From a virus, in the IMG/VR virus record IMGVR_UViG_3300021962_000138, positions 1 to 54,236 of that record: a DNA stretch of 54,236 bases. One strand, written 5' to 3'. Below, piece by piece: positions 24,733-35,446 of this stretch (position 1 is the first letter of the stretch; every line of letters begins with the position of its first letter). The translations under genes and the position numbers were made by a program. The notes beneath the pieces are model-generated. The model had not been told where the DNA came from, did not search any database, and saw only the letters and a program-made list of their open reading frames with translations.

Positions 24733-25104
24733 TTACTCAACCTCCAATACTACATAAAAATCCAAATCACCCGATGAAAAGGGGCCTATACCATCAAAAT
24801 TTAAACGGGTTAGCATTTTGTCATAATCGGAAATAGGATTACCAAAAGAATCAGTATATGCTTGATTGAAAATACCAATTTCTCGAATAACTAGACCCGA
24901 TATAGAAGCACCTGTAATAGTAAATTTTAGTTCGATTACATTTACATCGGATAAAGAATTTGTCGTTGAAGAAACATTTACAACGGGAACATCAAGATTG
25001 GTAGAAGTAGGACTAGAACTATTACCTCCCAAACCTACTCTAGCCTTTGTGAAAGTTTTTTTGATAAAATCAACTACTGCTTCTCTTCCGCTATCAACTA
25101 TCAT
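24733..25104 (-). CDS. small baseplate / fibre-attachment protein
   Basis: A 123-residue protein overlapping the giant hub gene by an ATGA. It has VxFI helix, GLGGN, then beta strands with IREIGIFN and a C-terminal strand YVVLEVE. This layout (a strand with xREIGxF) is common in small tail-fibre attachment proteins that precede fibres. The exact family is not recognised. Confidence 0.6.
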   Translation of the reverse strand: MIVDSGREAVVDFIKKTFTKARVGLGGNSSSPTSTNLDVPVVNVSSTTNSLSDVNVIELKFTITGASISGLVIREIGIFNQAYTDSFGNPISDYDKMLTRLNFDGIGPFSSGDLDFYVVLEVE

Positions 25105-28100
25105 AACTCTTGTTCCACCTGTATTGTTTCTGTTGTTGTTCCACCTGTGCCGAATCCCATAGGAATAGAGAACCCTATTGTTCCCACGAAACCAATAGTA
25201 AATGAACCTGCCCCTGTTGTAGTTCTACTCTTGACAAGTAATTTTCTTTCTCGGATATTAAATTTAGTCAAGAAAGTATTTTCTTCTACATTTTCTAAAT
25301 TATTAGGTCTAATTGCGGCTTTGGTTTGCTTTGCGTCTATTAAAATTTCAGCCAATCTATCTTCTAAACCTTTTGAAAATCTACCCAATTCTAATCTCAT
25401 AAAACCATCTAAGGAATGTTCAATTTGTAAAATTAAATATTTATCCATTTGAACATTTTCTCTTTTTAATTCTAAATAGATAATATCTCCTGCTTGTATT
25501 TGTGATAAATTACGGTGTCCGATTTCTAAAATAATTTTTTGATTAAGAGAAGAATGTAATCGTAATAATTCTATTGCTTTTTTATCGGCTTCATTTTGAG
25601 TAAGAATATTATTATTTTGTATTTCTAAAGTTTTTTTGCCTTGTTTTTTTATTGAATTCAAATCCCTTTTTTTAGAAATATGAGTTCTTCCATAAACAAT
25701 AACTTCATTATAATAATCAAATAAAACATCCGATTTTTCAAAATCTCTTATTTGATATTTATTTGTCATATCACTAATTTTTATTCGGGGATTCAATCTA
25801 TCACTATCTTTATCTAAAATTTTAAATTTAGAATCTTCATAAATTAAAGCCTTATCTTTTCTTTCAAGCAAATAATTCACCGCAGAAAATAAATCTGTGC
25901 TTTTAAAGTTAGGTGTAGCAAATACGGGATATTCTTCTGCATCTTGGGTAAATTCTAAATCATTTTTTTCCATTAGGCTATTTACTAAATAGTCTGTTTC
26001 CTTACCTATCGAAACAACTGAACCAATAAGGGCTCTTTTAGGCGTTCCTTGTATTGTTTTGTTTGTTGTAATTGTAAATGGTTCGGATAAAGAAACAACA
26101 CCATGTAGTTCTTTCATTTCGTCAAATGTAATAACAGAACCTTCTTTACCATTAAAAGCATAATTTCCTATAAAATTTAATTGCATTGATGTTTTAAAAG
26201 AGGTATTTCCATCCGAAAGACAAACCACAAACGGTTTATCCCATTCCGCATTTGTAAAATCTCTTAAAACATATGAAGCCGCAGTATGTGTTCTAGGAAC
26301 AAGTTCAGCCCTACCAATACCACTAAGAGTTTGACAATCTAAATCCACTAAAACATACATAGAAAGAATGGCTTCGTTATGTCCGTGATTTTTTTCATGG
26401 GGAAGAGTAGCAGGGCTTCTTGTGGAACCTGTATAAAATCTAGTTCCCGAACCCTTTTGGTGATAGTCATTAATAGAATCATATGTTTCATCTTCAAACA
26501 CCTTTTTTGTATATTCGGAAGATAGCGTATTCAATTTAATATTTTTAGGAGTAAATTCATAAAAAGCAGTTTCATTAGGTTGCATTATTCTATAAAATTG
26601 ATTTGTTAATTGTTTATCTGTAACTATAATATGAGTTCTAGTCGAATTAGAGGTATCTATTTCATGGGAAATAACATAGGAAATAATATCGGGAACCATA
26701 TTATTTATGCCGTTAGCAGAATGATGAGTAGAACTAGAAAGAACCAAAGAAGAGTTATCTATTTGAATACCTGTTTCAAATTCTCTACCGCTTTCGGAAA
26801 CCAAATAAGTTCCTGTTAAATCAGATATAAAATCTAAATATTCGTCAGTTATAGAATATTTATAGATGGTAGTATTATTTATTGAAGTTATAGTGTCTTC
26901 AATTACATTTGAACCTGTTTCTCCTACATCAATTCTTAATCTTATTTTATTAACATACAATATTCCACTAGCAAGGTCTGTTCCCGTAGTTGTTGTTGCA
27001 GTTAAAGAACTTGCATATTGTAAAAAATTAGTTTCAGTAGATTTGAATAATAAAAGGGTTTGTGAAGAAACAAATTTTCTTAAAGCAATATTATACATCG
27101 GAGAAGAGTTAGTTCCCTTTGATATTTCGGAAGTAGAATTTTCAATATTAAAAACATCTAAAGCAGTAAAATGCAAAACATTATCCATAAAACTACTTGA
27201 ATAAACAGATGATGAATAATCAAAGGTATCGAATTTTTTCAACAATAATGAAGAATGATGAACTAAAGAACCTAAAGTGCTACCGCTTCCAAAAAAAGCA
27301 ATCACACTACCTGTATGTTTTATTGAAAAAGGTAGAGTTAAATTTCCTTTGAGGGCTACTCCTGTTGGTTGAAGGGCGGCCCCATGATAAGTCGTCCATT
27401 CCGAAGAATCAAAAGAATTATTAAAAAATGCACTTTTTAAAGGATGAATATTTTCATCAAAAGTTACAAAACTTTCTGTTTCTCCATGTCCTCTTATTCC
27501 TACTTGTTTTTCTTCTGCTTTGTATAATACTCCTGTATATTCTGCTCCATTGTTGGTAGGAATAGGATTAGCAGTTAAAGAAATAATAGAAACGAGACTA
27601 TGAATTCCATTTACAACACCTATTAAATTGCCTTCACTATCAACTAATAAATCCCCATCACTAAGGGTTACATTTCCACTTAATGTTATTTGGCTAGAAC
27701 CATAACTGCTAACTGTTTCAATTAAAGAAGTAATATTATGATACTTATAATTAAAATTTTGAATTGTTTCTTTTTTAGAAGGGATTTTTTCGGGGTTGAT
27801 TTGATTCATAAAACAATCAAATGTAACTTCTGTCAATCTCATTATTCCTGTTCTTACTAATTGACTAATATCTTTATCTACTTCACTAATAGGAGCAGAA
27901 TCATAATCACTATCTAGATATTTTTTGGCCTTTCCTCCTCCTAAATGAGAAGATTGAATATCGGAATAATCATCTAAAGAAGGTTGATTTAATAATAATA
28001 AATTGTAATTTTTTAAATCATCTGTTGAAGAAACTAAACTCATTAAACTGTCGCTTCTTCTACTTGAATAAGGTAATCTATCTGCATTAGCAAATAAAAA

Positions 28101-31100
28101 TAATCTTTCGGCTTTAGGGTCATAATGTTGCATCATGTCTTTTGCTAAATATCGAGAAGTCGAACTTGTAGGGTCGCTATCTACATAAATAGTATCTTTA
28201 GTGTGGCCACTTTCATAAATATTATAATCAAAATAAAGAGAACCTAATGGAGTTTCTCTTCCTCTAGCCTCTATTGGTAAATGCAAATGTGATAATTCTT
28301 CATATCTATCATGGACTATACCACTATTTGTAGAAATGTTACCTCCTATTTTGTATGCAGAAGCATAATATTTTAATTTATTAGGCAATTTATTGTAATA
28401 ATTTACTCCTAATTTGCTTGAAAAAGTTGTGATAGAAGAAGTAGAAATATTAAAATTGCCTTGTTCAATGTGATTTAATTTATATAATGGGTTGCCGAAT
28501 TTTTCAATTGAACTTGTATAATTTTGAAATGAAGGAGCAGTATAAAGTGTAGGCCTACCATCTATGGAACTACCGTAACCATCGTTTGCGTAGAATAAAG
28601 AATTAACTAAAGCCACAAATTTACCACCATGTAAATGTTCCCCATTTACAAAATATAAGTTGCTAGTCTTTTTAGGAGAATATAAACTAAAATAAGAAGG
28701 ATTAACAGAATCAGTAACAAGATAACTTACTTGTTTAAAAGTTTCATAAACAACTGCTCTATCAAGATAAACTCTCCAATTTGTAGAAAGGCTAGGTTTT
28801 ACCATTTGTGTGCAATAACCAACAAATAAATTATCTACATAGACGGCTCTCCCTTCGGGAATATTCGCTGTTTTACTGCTTAATTCTATGTATCTTCTAT
28901 TATCGGATAAAAAACTAGGAGGATTAGTAGAAGTTCCTATTAAATCATAATTAGCAATATCATATTGGTCGGCATCATTATAATCTAATCTCCCTAAAGT
29001 TATTGGAACATAAGGGGCTAACTCAATCGTAGTTTTTCCATCTGTTTTCGATACATTCAAAACTGTAAAATCTATAAGAGTATTTACTGTTTCAAAATTT
29101 TGTCTTGTTGTTTTTCCTAAATATGATTGAAACGATTCGCTTTTTCCTATTTTTTGAGGACTATAAATATGATAACCTAAAGCCCTAAAATCTGCACTTT
29201 CCGAAGTGCCAACCAAAGAACTACCATCGGAAACCTTTATTCCGCTTTCAAAAACTAACCCTTTGTCTGCCGAAGAACTCAAAGAAGTAGGAAAAACATC
29301 TAATTTATTATTCGATGATAGGGCTTTATTTAGCATATAGGCTCTTTGATTAGAAAGTCCATCTTTGTAGATTTGAAGTCCTGTGCTTATTGATAATGGA
29401 TATTTTTCTTCTAATGTTATTGCTTTGAGGCCACTATCATAAGTTCTAACAGTTCCAATCAATGAAAAATTATTACCATTGGTATTGTGTCTTACATACA
29501 ATTTATCGCCAACGCTCGGAGCAGAAGAAACAGTATTGAGAGTTAGTCCTATACTTGAATGGGTTAATGCACTTGATATTGTTCCTGTTAAAATTAATTT
29601 ATTTAATGGACTATCACTAGAATAAATAATATCTTGGGATTCTAATGTGTTCTCATTTATGATTGGAGAAATCATTTTAGAAAAAGTATTTCTTCCATAT
29701 ATTTTAAATAAATTTTGCCCCCTTTCTTTAACAATATCTAATTGTTCTATTTCTCCTTCAAATCTTTCTATTTCTATTGCATATTGTCCTTCATAATAAT
29801 CTAAATTAGATAATGTAGAATCATGAATATCTGTATTAAATGATAAAGATAATGTTTTTTGGGTGCTATTTATAGAAGTTATGTTTGCTTCCAATTGATT
29901 AAAAGGAGGACTATTGAAAATAACTTTTAAGTTATATTGTCTATCTTCTAATAATGGATAAGCAGTTATTAAATTATTTTTAGAAGGACTCCATGCTCTT
30001 CTTTTTAGTCTGTCATTTGCTGATAAAGTGTAAGAATTTGTTGTAAAAGAAGATTCTGTTTCTAATCTATTTTCACTTTCAAAAGTAATAGTTTGTTGAT
30101 TAGAACTAAATACACCTATTGCATTTACAATCAATATTCTTTCTCCGACCATAACTTCATCGTATTGAGAAATAAGGTCTGTCAAGTCATAATCAGTATC
30201 AAAAAGATATTGATTTCCACTAACATTTGAATTTACTAATGCCTTTAATGGTAAAAATTCATTAAAATTTCCAATATAAACTAAATGTCTTGCTCTTAAT
30301 ATATCAAATTCTTTTATTTTAGAACCCATTATTCTTGCAGTATCAACTATTTTTGTTTCGCAATAGCCTCCTCTTTGACCATGCGATTCAAATATTTTTA
30401 AATCTAAAACTAAATTATTACTATTATTTTTTTCGGGAGAATAGTCATAATGAATATATCTTTTATGTCCTAAAGCAACATAATTAACGCCCATAGTTGT
30501 TCCTATATAGTCGGAAACCCCCGAATTTGAACTTCTACAATTTATAAAACAAGTGCTATAATCAGTATAATTATTTGTCAAAACTGCAAAATCTTCATTA
30601 GAAGATGGTGAGTTTCTTGGGTCGTCTAATTCTCTAAGTTTATCTACTAAATTTGCTTTCATTGTGTATTTAGAATAATCAGTAATCCTTAAATTAAAAT
30701 CTTGCATTGTAATAAATGTAGTATTTTGGCCCAAAGAAATAGTTGCGGAAGAAAGATTATCAACTTCATAGGATAAATAATATTTAGTATTGTGGTCTAA
30801 TTCGTTCTTTTTATCAAGTCTATCATTATAAAAATAAAAAGAAGGTTTAGCAATATTAAATCCTTTATTTATTGCGTAGGAACTATTAGCAACTGAACCT
30901 GCCCGAACTCCAATAGTTACTGCAACTATTGTATTTTCTGTTTTAAGAGGCCCTTTAAAAACCATAAATTTAGTATCTTTAGGTATTTGGTTTCCTAATC
31001 TAGATTCAAATTCAAAAGAATCCCCCTCTACATCGTCTTGTGTGAATTGAGTAATTTTAGCAACATGGTGTTCTAAAGTAGAATCGGAATAAATTAAAAC

Positions 31101-31457
31101 GAAGTAATCATAAGTAGAATCAATAGTAACAAATGAACCCGAACCACTTGATTTAAACCGAATACCTGTTTGATATTCTTCATCCCAACATTTAATTTTA
31201 TATCCTTCTGTTGTTATTAAATTAGAATATTCTGTTCCCGCAGTATCGCTTCCTTGTAATTGTTGAACGAAATTTTCAGTATGTGTATCATCAATAGAAA
31301 CATATGCAAAAGTGCGATAATCAGTAGTGTAAGAAACAGTATCGTAAATAATTGGGTTTGTAGGACAATCAAAATTAATATTATTTAAGGAATTTCCATG
31401 ACCAATAATAGGTGTAGTATTTGGTGCAACACCCCTACGCATAACATAAATAGCCAT
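25101..31457 (-). CDS. giant tail hub / central tail-tip protein
   Basis: A 2118-residue protein, the largest in the window. The last ~400 residues hold a region typical of gp27/late-control-D-type hubs: AVNYLLERKD, KILDKDSD, a VIVYGRT strand, then AIELLRLHSSLNQ, QAGDIIYLELK and LILQIEHSLDG. The first ~1700 residues are long Ser/Thr/Asn-rich beta segments that look like stacked fibre or carbohydrate-binding domains. The very C-terminus is Gly-rich. Its position after the tape measure and before the fibres matches a tail-tip protein. Most of the N-terminal extension is not recognised. Confidence 0.7.
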   Translation of the reverse strand: MAIYVMRRGVAPNTTPIIGHGNSLNNINFDCPTNPIIYDTVSYTTDYRTFAYVSIDDTHTENFVQQLQGSDTAGTEYSNLITTEGYKIKCWDEEYQTGIRFKSSGSGSFVTIDSTYDYFVLIYSDSTLEHHVAKITQFTQDDVEGDSFEFESRLGNQIPKDTKFMVFKGPLKTENTIVAVTIGVRAGSVANSSYAINKGFNIAKPSFYFYNDRLDKKNELDHNTKYYLSYEVDNLSSATISLGQNTTFITMQDFNLRITDYSKYTMKANLVDKLRELDDPRNSPSSNEDFAVLTNNYTDYSTCFINCRSSNSGVSDYIGTTMGVNYVALGHKRYIHYDYSPEKNNSNNLVLDLKIFESHGQRGGYCETKIVDTARIMGSKIKEFDILRARHLVYIGNFNEFLPLKALVNSNVSGNQYLFDTDYDLTDLISQYDEVMVGERILIVNAIGVFSSNQQTITFESENRLETESSFTTNSYTLSANDRLKRRAWSPSKNNLITAYPLLEDRQYNLKVIFNSPPFNQLEANITSINSTQKTLSLSFNTDIHDSTLSNLDYYEGQYAIEIERFEGEIEQLDIVKERGQNLFKIYGRNTFSKMISPIINENTLESQDIIYSSDSPLNKLILTGTISSALTHSSIGLTLNTVSSAPSVGDKLYVRHNTNGNNFSLIGTVRTYDSGLKAITLEEKYPLSISTGLQIYKDGLSNQRAYMLNKALSSNNKLDVFPTSLSSSADKGLVFESGIKVSDGSSLVGTSESADFRALGYHIYSPQKIGKSESFQSYLGKTTRQNFETVNTLIDFTVLNVSKTDGKTTIELAPYVPITLGRLDYNDADQYDIANYDLIGTSTNPPSFLSDNRRYIELSSKTANIPEGRAVYVDNLFVGYCTQMVKPSLSTNWRVYLDRAVVYETFKQVSYLVTDSVNPSYFSLYSPKKTSNLYFVNGEHLHGGKFVALVNSLFYANDGYGSSIDGRPTLYTAPSFQNYTSSIEKFGNPLYKLNHIEQGNFNISTSSITTFSSKLGVNYYNKLPNKLKYYASAYKIGGNISTNSGIVHDRYEELSHLHLPIEARGRETPLGSLYFDYNIYESGHTKDTIYVDSDPTSSTSRYLAKDMMQHYDPKAERLFLFANADRLPYSSRRSDSLMSLVSSTDDLKNYNLLLLNQPSLDDYSDIQSSHLGGGKAKKYLDSDYDSAPISEVDKDISQLVRTGIMRLTEVTFDCFMNQINPEKIPSKKETIQNFNYKYHNITSLIETVSSYGSSQITLSGNVTLSDGDLLVDSEGNLIGVVNGIHSLVSIISLTANPIPTNNGAEYTGVLYKAEEKQVGIRGHGETESFVTFDENIHPLKSAFFNNSFDSSEWTTYHGAALQPTGVALKGNLTLPFSIKHTGSVIAFFGSGSTLGSLVHHSSLLLKKFDTFDYSSSVYSSSFMDNVLHFTALDVFNIENSTSEISKGTNSSPMYNIALRKFVSSQTLLLFKSTETNFLQYASSLTATTTTGTDLASGILYVNKIRLRIDVGETGSNVIEDTITSINNTTIYKYSITDEYLDFISDLTGTYLVSESGREFETGIQIDNSSLVLSSSTHHSANGINNMVPDIISYVISHEIDTSNSTRTHIIVTDKQLTNQFYRIMQPNETAFYEFTPKNIKLNTLSSEYTKKVFEDETYDSINDYHQKGSGTRFYTGSTRSPATLPHEKNHGHNEAILSMYVLVDLDCQTLSGIGRAELVPRTHTAASYVLRDFTNAEWDKPFVVCLSDGNTSFKTSMQLNFIGNYAFNGKEGSVITFDEMKELHGVVSLSEPFTITTNKTIQGTPKRALIGSVVSIGKETDYLVNSLMEKNDLEFTQDAEEYPVFATPNFKSTDLFSAVNYLLERKDKALIYEDSKFKILDKDSDRLNPRIKISDMTNKYQIRDFEKSDVLFDYYNEVIVYGRTHISKKRDLNSIKKQGKKTLEIQNNNILTQNEADKKAIELLRLHSSLNQKIILEIGHRNLSQIQAGDIIYLELKRENVQMDKYLILQIEHSLDGFMRLELGRFSKGLEDRLAEILIDAKQTKAAIRPNNLENVEENTFLTKFNIRERKLLVKSRTTTGAGSFTIGFVGTIGFSIPMGFGTGGTTTETIQVEQEL

Positions 31458-32617
31458 TATTCATCAACCTCTTCAAATCGAAAATACAATAGGGTATTAT
31501 CAAAGATTGGAGTTAGGGTTTCTATATTGAATTGTTTTGTTTCATATCCTAAAAAAGCAAATTCATGGAATATCCCCATAAATTGTTCATTTGTTGTTGC
31601 TGAATACTTGCCTGTGGCATCTGTTCCATTTGCCCCCAAAAAGAAATCCTCTTTATCAAAAGAAAAATTTCCCGTTTGAGTATGATGAGTAAAAGTTATT
31701 TCTCTACCATTAAAATACAATGTCATTTTTTTAGACAAATTATTGTATGTAGCGGCAATATGAAATGAATCATAAACATAAATTGGGTTTCTTCTTGTAT
31801 ATGTCAAAAGTAAAGTTGAGGTCAAATCACCCGAATAAGAAGTATCTAAATTTACTGTATCATTTGTTGTTGAGGTTGTGGATAAAGAAACCACTTTCCC
31901 TATTTCTGTGTAAGTAAAACCATCTTGAATAAAAATAGATTGCCCTACAAAAAAATCCGAAGAAATATTTGAACCATATACAACTTGAGTTCCCGAATTA
32001 GAAGTAGGCGTATTATTATGGGCCGCTTCATAGAGAACCTTTCCTTTGGAATTAAAACCAAATAATTTAGAAGCCGTTTGGTCTGCATTTAAGGAAGACC
32101 AATTTATTGTTTTACCATATGAAGAAGAAATCAAAGTATCACTATTTAATGTTACATCAACACCATTTATATTTACTATAAATTGTATTTTATATTCAGC
32201 AGGTCTATTTACTAAGAGGGGAGCAGTATTTACCAAATATAATTTAACTTTACTACTATAAAAAAGACACATTTTATGTCCGTTCCGATTGTTAGGAGAA
32301 AGATACCTACCATTTTGATATGTTTCTATTGTTGTTGTATTAGAATAACTTATGCCTGTAAGCATTCTTTTATCGCCCTTTGTTATTCCAATATTACCAT
32401 CATATTCCACATATCCTTGTATATCATAAGGAGTAACTATTGTTTCTATGGTAAAAGAATCATCATGGTTCCAAATACCATAAATGGTATCATCACTAGA
32501 TTCTCTTAATCCATCAGCACCTACGGGTATATTATCCGAATAATCTATTTTAACATAGGCATTACATAAAACGGGAAAAACCAACCCTCTTTGTTTTCCC
32601 GTTAAAATTCTATACAA
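31457..32617 (-). CDS. tail protein with LamG/ConA-like lectin domain
   Basis: A 386-residue protein. The C-terminal ~100 residues match the LamG/concanavalin-like signature: HIAATYNN, MTLYFNGREI, FFLGANG and a segment with GIFHEFAFLG, then a short helix and strand. This fold binds sugars, so it may contact host surface glycans. The N-terminal ~260 residues are beta-rich and not recognised. It lies between the tape measure/adaptor genes and the giant hub. Confidence 0.7.
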   Translation of the reverse strand: MYRILTGKQRGLVFPVLCNAYVKIDYSDNIPVGADGLRESSDDTIYGIWNHDDSFTIETIVTPYDIQGYVEYDGNIGITKGDKRMLTGISYSNTTTIETYQNGRYLSPNNRNGHKMCLFYSSKVKLYLVNTAPLLVNRPAEYKIQFIVNINGVDVTLNSDTLISSSYGKTINWSSLNADQTASKLFGFNSKGKVLYEAAHNNTPTSNSGTQVVYGSNISSDFFVGQSIFIQDGFTYTEIGKVVSLSTTSTTNDTVNLDTSYSGDLTSTLLLTYTRRNPIYVYDSFHIAATYNNLSKKMTLYFNGREITFTHHTQTGNFSFDKEDFFLGANGTDATGKYSATTNEQFMGIFHEFAFLGYETKQFNIETLTPIFDNTLLYFRFEEVDE

Positions 32618-32619
32618 AA

Positions 32620-33300
32620 TTATCCCTCCAAACTTTCTATTAAATCGGTAATCTTACCTGCTCCCGAAGGGAAAACTTCAGCCACTTCAAATTGTAAATC
32701 AAAAGAAATATCTATGGTTGTCGAATCTATGGTTGTATTAAAACTTCTAATAAATCCGATAAGACCCTGTGAATATTGATTTTCGGGAAAGGTAGAGGGC
32801 TTATATACTCTAGTATTATCTAATTCGTTTGGCCCACCCCTTGCAGAATAAGTGAATGGTATAGTTGTAGCACTTCTTTGAATGTAATCATTACCTACTT
32901 TAGAATCATATAAAATTATCAATTCACTTATTGCTTGATGTTCAGCCCAACCTGTTGAATCTACTGCTGAATGAATAAGTTGTGCTATTTCTATCGCAGT
33001 AAATGTATTTGATTTTTGATTACTTACATCACTTGTAAAATTTTTAACAATTGTATCTTCTAAAATAAAACCATTTACAGTAATGTTTTTACTCGCCATA
33101 CCTAAATCTAAAGCGACAGTTAATGACTCTCCTCTAAAAAATCCTGATGCTGGAACATCAACAGAAGGTATTGTTTTAGAAGTAGCAATCGTAATGCTAG
33201 TTGCCTTTAAAGGAATAATGTTTTCTATAAGTTTATTATTTTCTGTGTTTCCTGCATTAAATTTCAAAAAAACTGCGTGTGTTCCATCTCCAAAAACCAT
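32620..33300 (-). CDS. tail protein, probable distal-tail adaptor
   Basis: A 226-residue beta-rich protein between the tape measure and the lectin/hub genes, the position of distal tail proteins in siphoviruses. It has a strand-rich N-terminus and a C-terminal FEVAEVFPSG turn. No catalytic or binding motif is visible. The role is inferred from order alone. Confidence 0.5.
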   Translation of the reverse strand: MVFGDGTHAVFLKFNAGNTENNKLIENIIPLKATSITIATSKTIPSVDVPASGFFRGESLTVALDLGMASKNITVNGFILEDTIVKNFTSDVSNQKSNTFTAIEIAQLIHSAVDSTGWAEHQAISELIILYDSKVGNDYIQRSATTIPFTYSARGGPNELDNTRVYKPSTFPENQYSQGLIGFIRSFNTTIDSTTIDISFDLQFEVAEVFPSGAGKITDLIESLEG

Positions 33301-33302
33301 AC

Positions 33303-34832
33303 CTAAGCCCCCGTTCTAGAACTTGTAGTTCTATTTATTTCTCTATTTATCATTTGGCCAACCTTTTGTGCTATTTGTCTTAATTCGGAATCGGAAGCCC
33401 CTATTCTTCCTTGAACATTTACTGTAATGTTATTTGTTATTCCTCCCGAACTAATCGCCTTAGCATCTTTATTTGATATAACATTAGCACCTTGTTTTCC
33501 AACTAATATTTCGGGGCCTCTTTCACCAACAACAGTTAAAGGAGTATTTATTCTACCACCTTCGGCTTTAAATCCTAACAATTTCTTAAAACTAATAAAA
33601 ATTGCAATAAGTCCTAGTATTGTAAGCAATATTATTCCTAGTGTTAAAACAATAGAAAGAAGACTATTAGCCGTAATCATATTCCAAAAAGCATTTATTC
33701 CCGCAATAGCATTTGATACTTTTTGATAGCCAGCCATTAAGAAAGTGTATATTGCTATTGATTTTTGTATAACAAATACTGCGGCCATTGTTACTGAAAT
33801 TATAAGAATAACCGCTATAATGTTTTTTATATTGTCTTGAAGTAAAGTAATAAAAGGAGTTAAAGGAGCAAAAGTTAATTTTAAAAATGTAAGTGATGCT
33901 TCTAAAAGAACCCATAATAACCCAACACCGATTTCTAAAAGTCCTAAAAATAATGTTCCTAATCCTTCTAAAAAAGAACCCTTTGTAAAGGCATCTTTTA
34001 TTGTTGTAAAACCCTTCATTATTAACTCAACAGGGCCTTTTAGTTTTTCTTTTAAACTTTCAAATGCACTTTTTATTTTTTCTAAAGTATCTTTTTGAGC
34101 AAAAATAGTTCTTCCTATTCTAAACAACAAAAATGCACCCAAAACAAACAAAGAAAAAACCAACATTATTTTACCAATTGAAGTCAAAGTGAATCTAAGA
34201 ACTTTAGAGAAGGGTTTAAGAATTAATTTACCATAAGGAATCCCAACTGTTGTTGCTACCAAACTAAAAAGTTTAGTTGTTCTATCTCTAATTCCTGTTG
34301 CAGATTTTAATTGTCCAAATTTATCTCCTAAAATAGAACCGTATTGTTTAAGTTGGTCTTTTGCACTACCCTGCATCCCAAAACCAAATGTTTTTCCTAC
34401 TTTGGACTGTGCTAATTTAGTGGTTGCACCTTCTTTTAGTTGTTTTAACATTGGACTCATTTTTTGTATAAAACCAAAAGACATAACTAAATTTTTTACA
34501 TTATCAACGGTATCGTTTATACCATCACTAAATTTACCTATGGCTTTAGAAGACAATTCCATAGCATTTTTAATTTTAAAACCGAATGGAACAAAAAGAT
34601 AACCTAATTTAATAACTACTCCTAATTTACCTTTTGATTCTTCTAAGGCTTTACCAAATTTTGTAAATATACTTCTTGTTTTTTGTGTTGTATTTTGAAC
34701 ATTTTTTTGTGCAGTTTGGACTTGGTTTAAATTAGTAACCATATTTTGAATCGGGGAAATTGCATTATCTACTGCATCTCTTAATGTTTGAACTGCTCCT
34801 ATAAGATTGTCTATATCTTGAGCAGTAACCAT
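33303..34832 (-). CDS. tail tape measure protein
   Basis: A 509-residue protein: a polar coiled-coil N-terminus (residues ~1-60), amphipathic helices, and a hydrophobic central region with several membrane-like stretches (~225-245, ~295-330, ~335-425). The C-terminal part has VVGERGPEIL and GANVIS, a hallmark of tape measure proteins. Tape length scales with tail length, so 509 residues implies a tail of roughly 75 nm at about 1.5 Angstrom per residue (estimate). GGTG lies 9 nt upstream. It is flanked by tail chaperone and distal tail genes. Confidence 0.88.
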   Translation of the reverse strand: MVTAQDIDNLIGAVQTLRDAVDNAISPIQNMVTNLNQVQTAQKNVQNTTQKTRSIFTKFGKALEESKGKLGVVIKLGYLFVPFGFKIKNAMELSSKAIGKFSDGINDTVDNVKNLVMSFGFIQKMSPMLKQLKEGATTKLAQSKVGKTFGFGMQGSAKDQLKQYGSILGDKFGQLKSATGIRDRTTKLFSLVATTVGIPYGKLILKPFSKVLRFTLTSIGKIMLVFSLFVLGAFLLFRIGRTIFAQKDTLEKIKSAFESLKEKLKGPVELIMKGFTTIKDAFTKGSFLEGLGTLFLGLLEIGVGLLWVLLEASLTFLKLTFAPLTPFITLLQDNIKNIIAVILIISVTMAAVFVIQKSIAIYTFLMAGYQKVSNAIAGINAFWNMITANSLLSIVLTLGIILLTILGLIAIFISFKKLLGFKAEGGRINTPLTVVGERGPEILVGKQGANVISNKDAKAISSGGITNNITVNVQGRIGASDSELRQIAQKVGQMINREINRTTSSRTGA

Positions 34833-35038
34833 TACTTCACCTTCTTCATCTCTTGTTCCATTGTATCTGCTTTAAATTCTTCAATGTTTCTATGTAAGTA
34901 TAGGAAATCCATTACCATTTTTGCGGGCATTTTCATTATTTCCAACGGGCTTATTTTCATGCCTGTTGCTAAAGTATATGTAATAATGAGAAAAGAAGTT
35001 TCTAAATCGGCTTCGCCTTGCCTAACTGCTTTTCTCAT
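34832..35038 (-). CDS. tail assembly chaperone, second part (position-based)
   Basis: A 68-residue helical protein overlapping the previous stop codon by TAATG. Small helical genes between tail tube and tape measure are usually tail assembly chaperones that coat the tape measure. Here the two genes are coupled by overlap; no clear slippery site for a frameshift was seen. Function inferred from position. Confidence 0.55.
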   Translation of the reverse strand: MRKAVRQGEADLETSFLIITYTLATGMKISPLEIMKMPAKMVMDFLYLHRNIEEFKADTMEQEMKKVK

Positions 35039-35397
35039 TATTCGTTTTTTTCCTTGTCCTCCTCAATCATGTTAAGGGGATTAGGAAGAATTGCTTGTAG
35101 TTGATTTCCTACATATGCGTTGAGTCTAATGAGTTCAATTGTAGAAAGACTTGGTTCTGTTCTAACAACAAAGTTTTCTACAAGATAACGATACATAGCG
35201 TTCAAATCAATATCCATATCTTGACGCTTTGCATCTATCTTCATCAATGAAGTTAAGGCTTTTTGGACTTCTAACCATGTAGGTTCTCTTACCCATACCT
35301 TAAGGCATTCATTACTGTTCGGGGCTACCTTTAATTCGTAGCATTGTTCTTCTGTTTTCGCAAATAATATGCTTTTATCTTTTACTGTATTCATCAT
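35038..35397 (-). CDS. tail assembly chaperone, first part (position-based)
   Basis: A ~119-residue protein. A strand-rich N-terminal part with VWVREPTWLEV is followed by helices (YLVENFVV, IELIRLNAYVG), the layout of many tail assembly chaperones. An in-frame start 11 codons upstream is less likely, since GGTG lies 9 nt before the ATG at 35397. It precedes the second small gene and the tape measure. Confidence 0.6.
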   Translation of the reverse strand: MMNTVKDKSILFAKTEEQCYELKVAPNSNECLKVWVREPTWLEVQKALTSLMKIDAKRQDMDIDLNAMYRYLVENFVVRTEPSLSTIELIRLNAYVGNQLQAILPNPLNMIEEDKEKNE

Positions 35398-35446
35398 TTT
35401 TCCACCTTCATAAAACCAACAAACAAACAATGTTGGTGGAATCTAA

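Noticed and set aside
25101-31457. Tape measure protein because of its size
   Set aside because: It is beta-rich with hub motifs at the C-terminus, while the gene at 33303 has the helical and VVGERGPE features of a tape measure.
34832-35397. Programmed -1 frameshift between tail chaperone genes
   Set aside because: No slippery heptamer was seen at the junction; the genes are simply coupled by TAATG.
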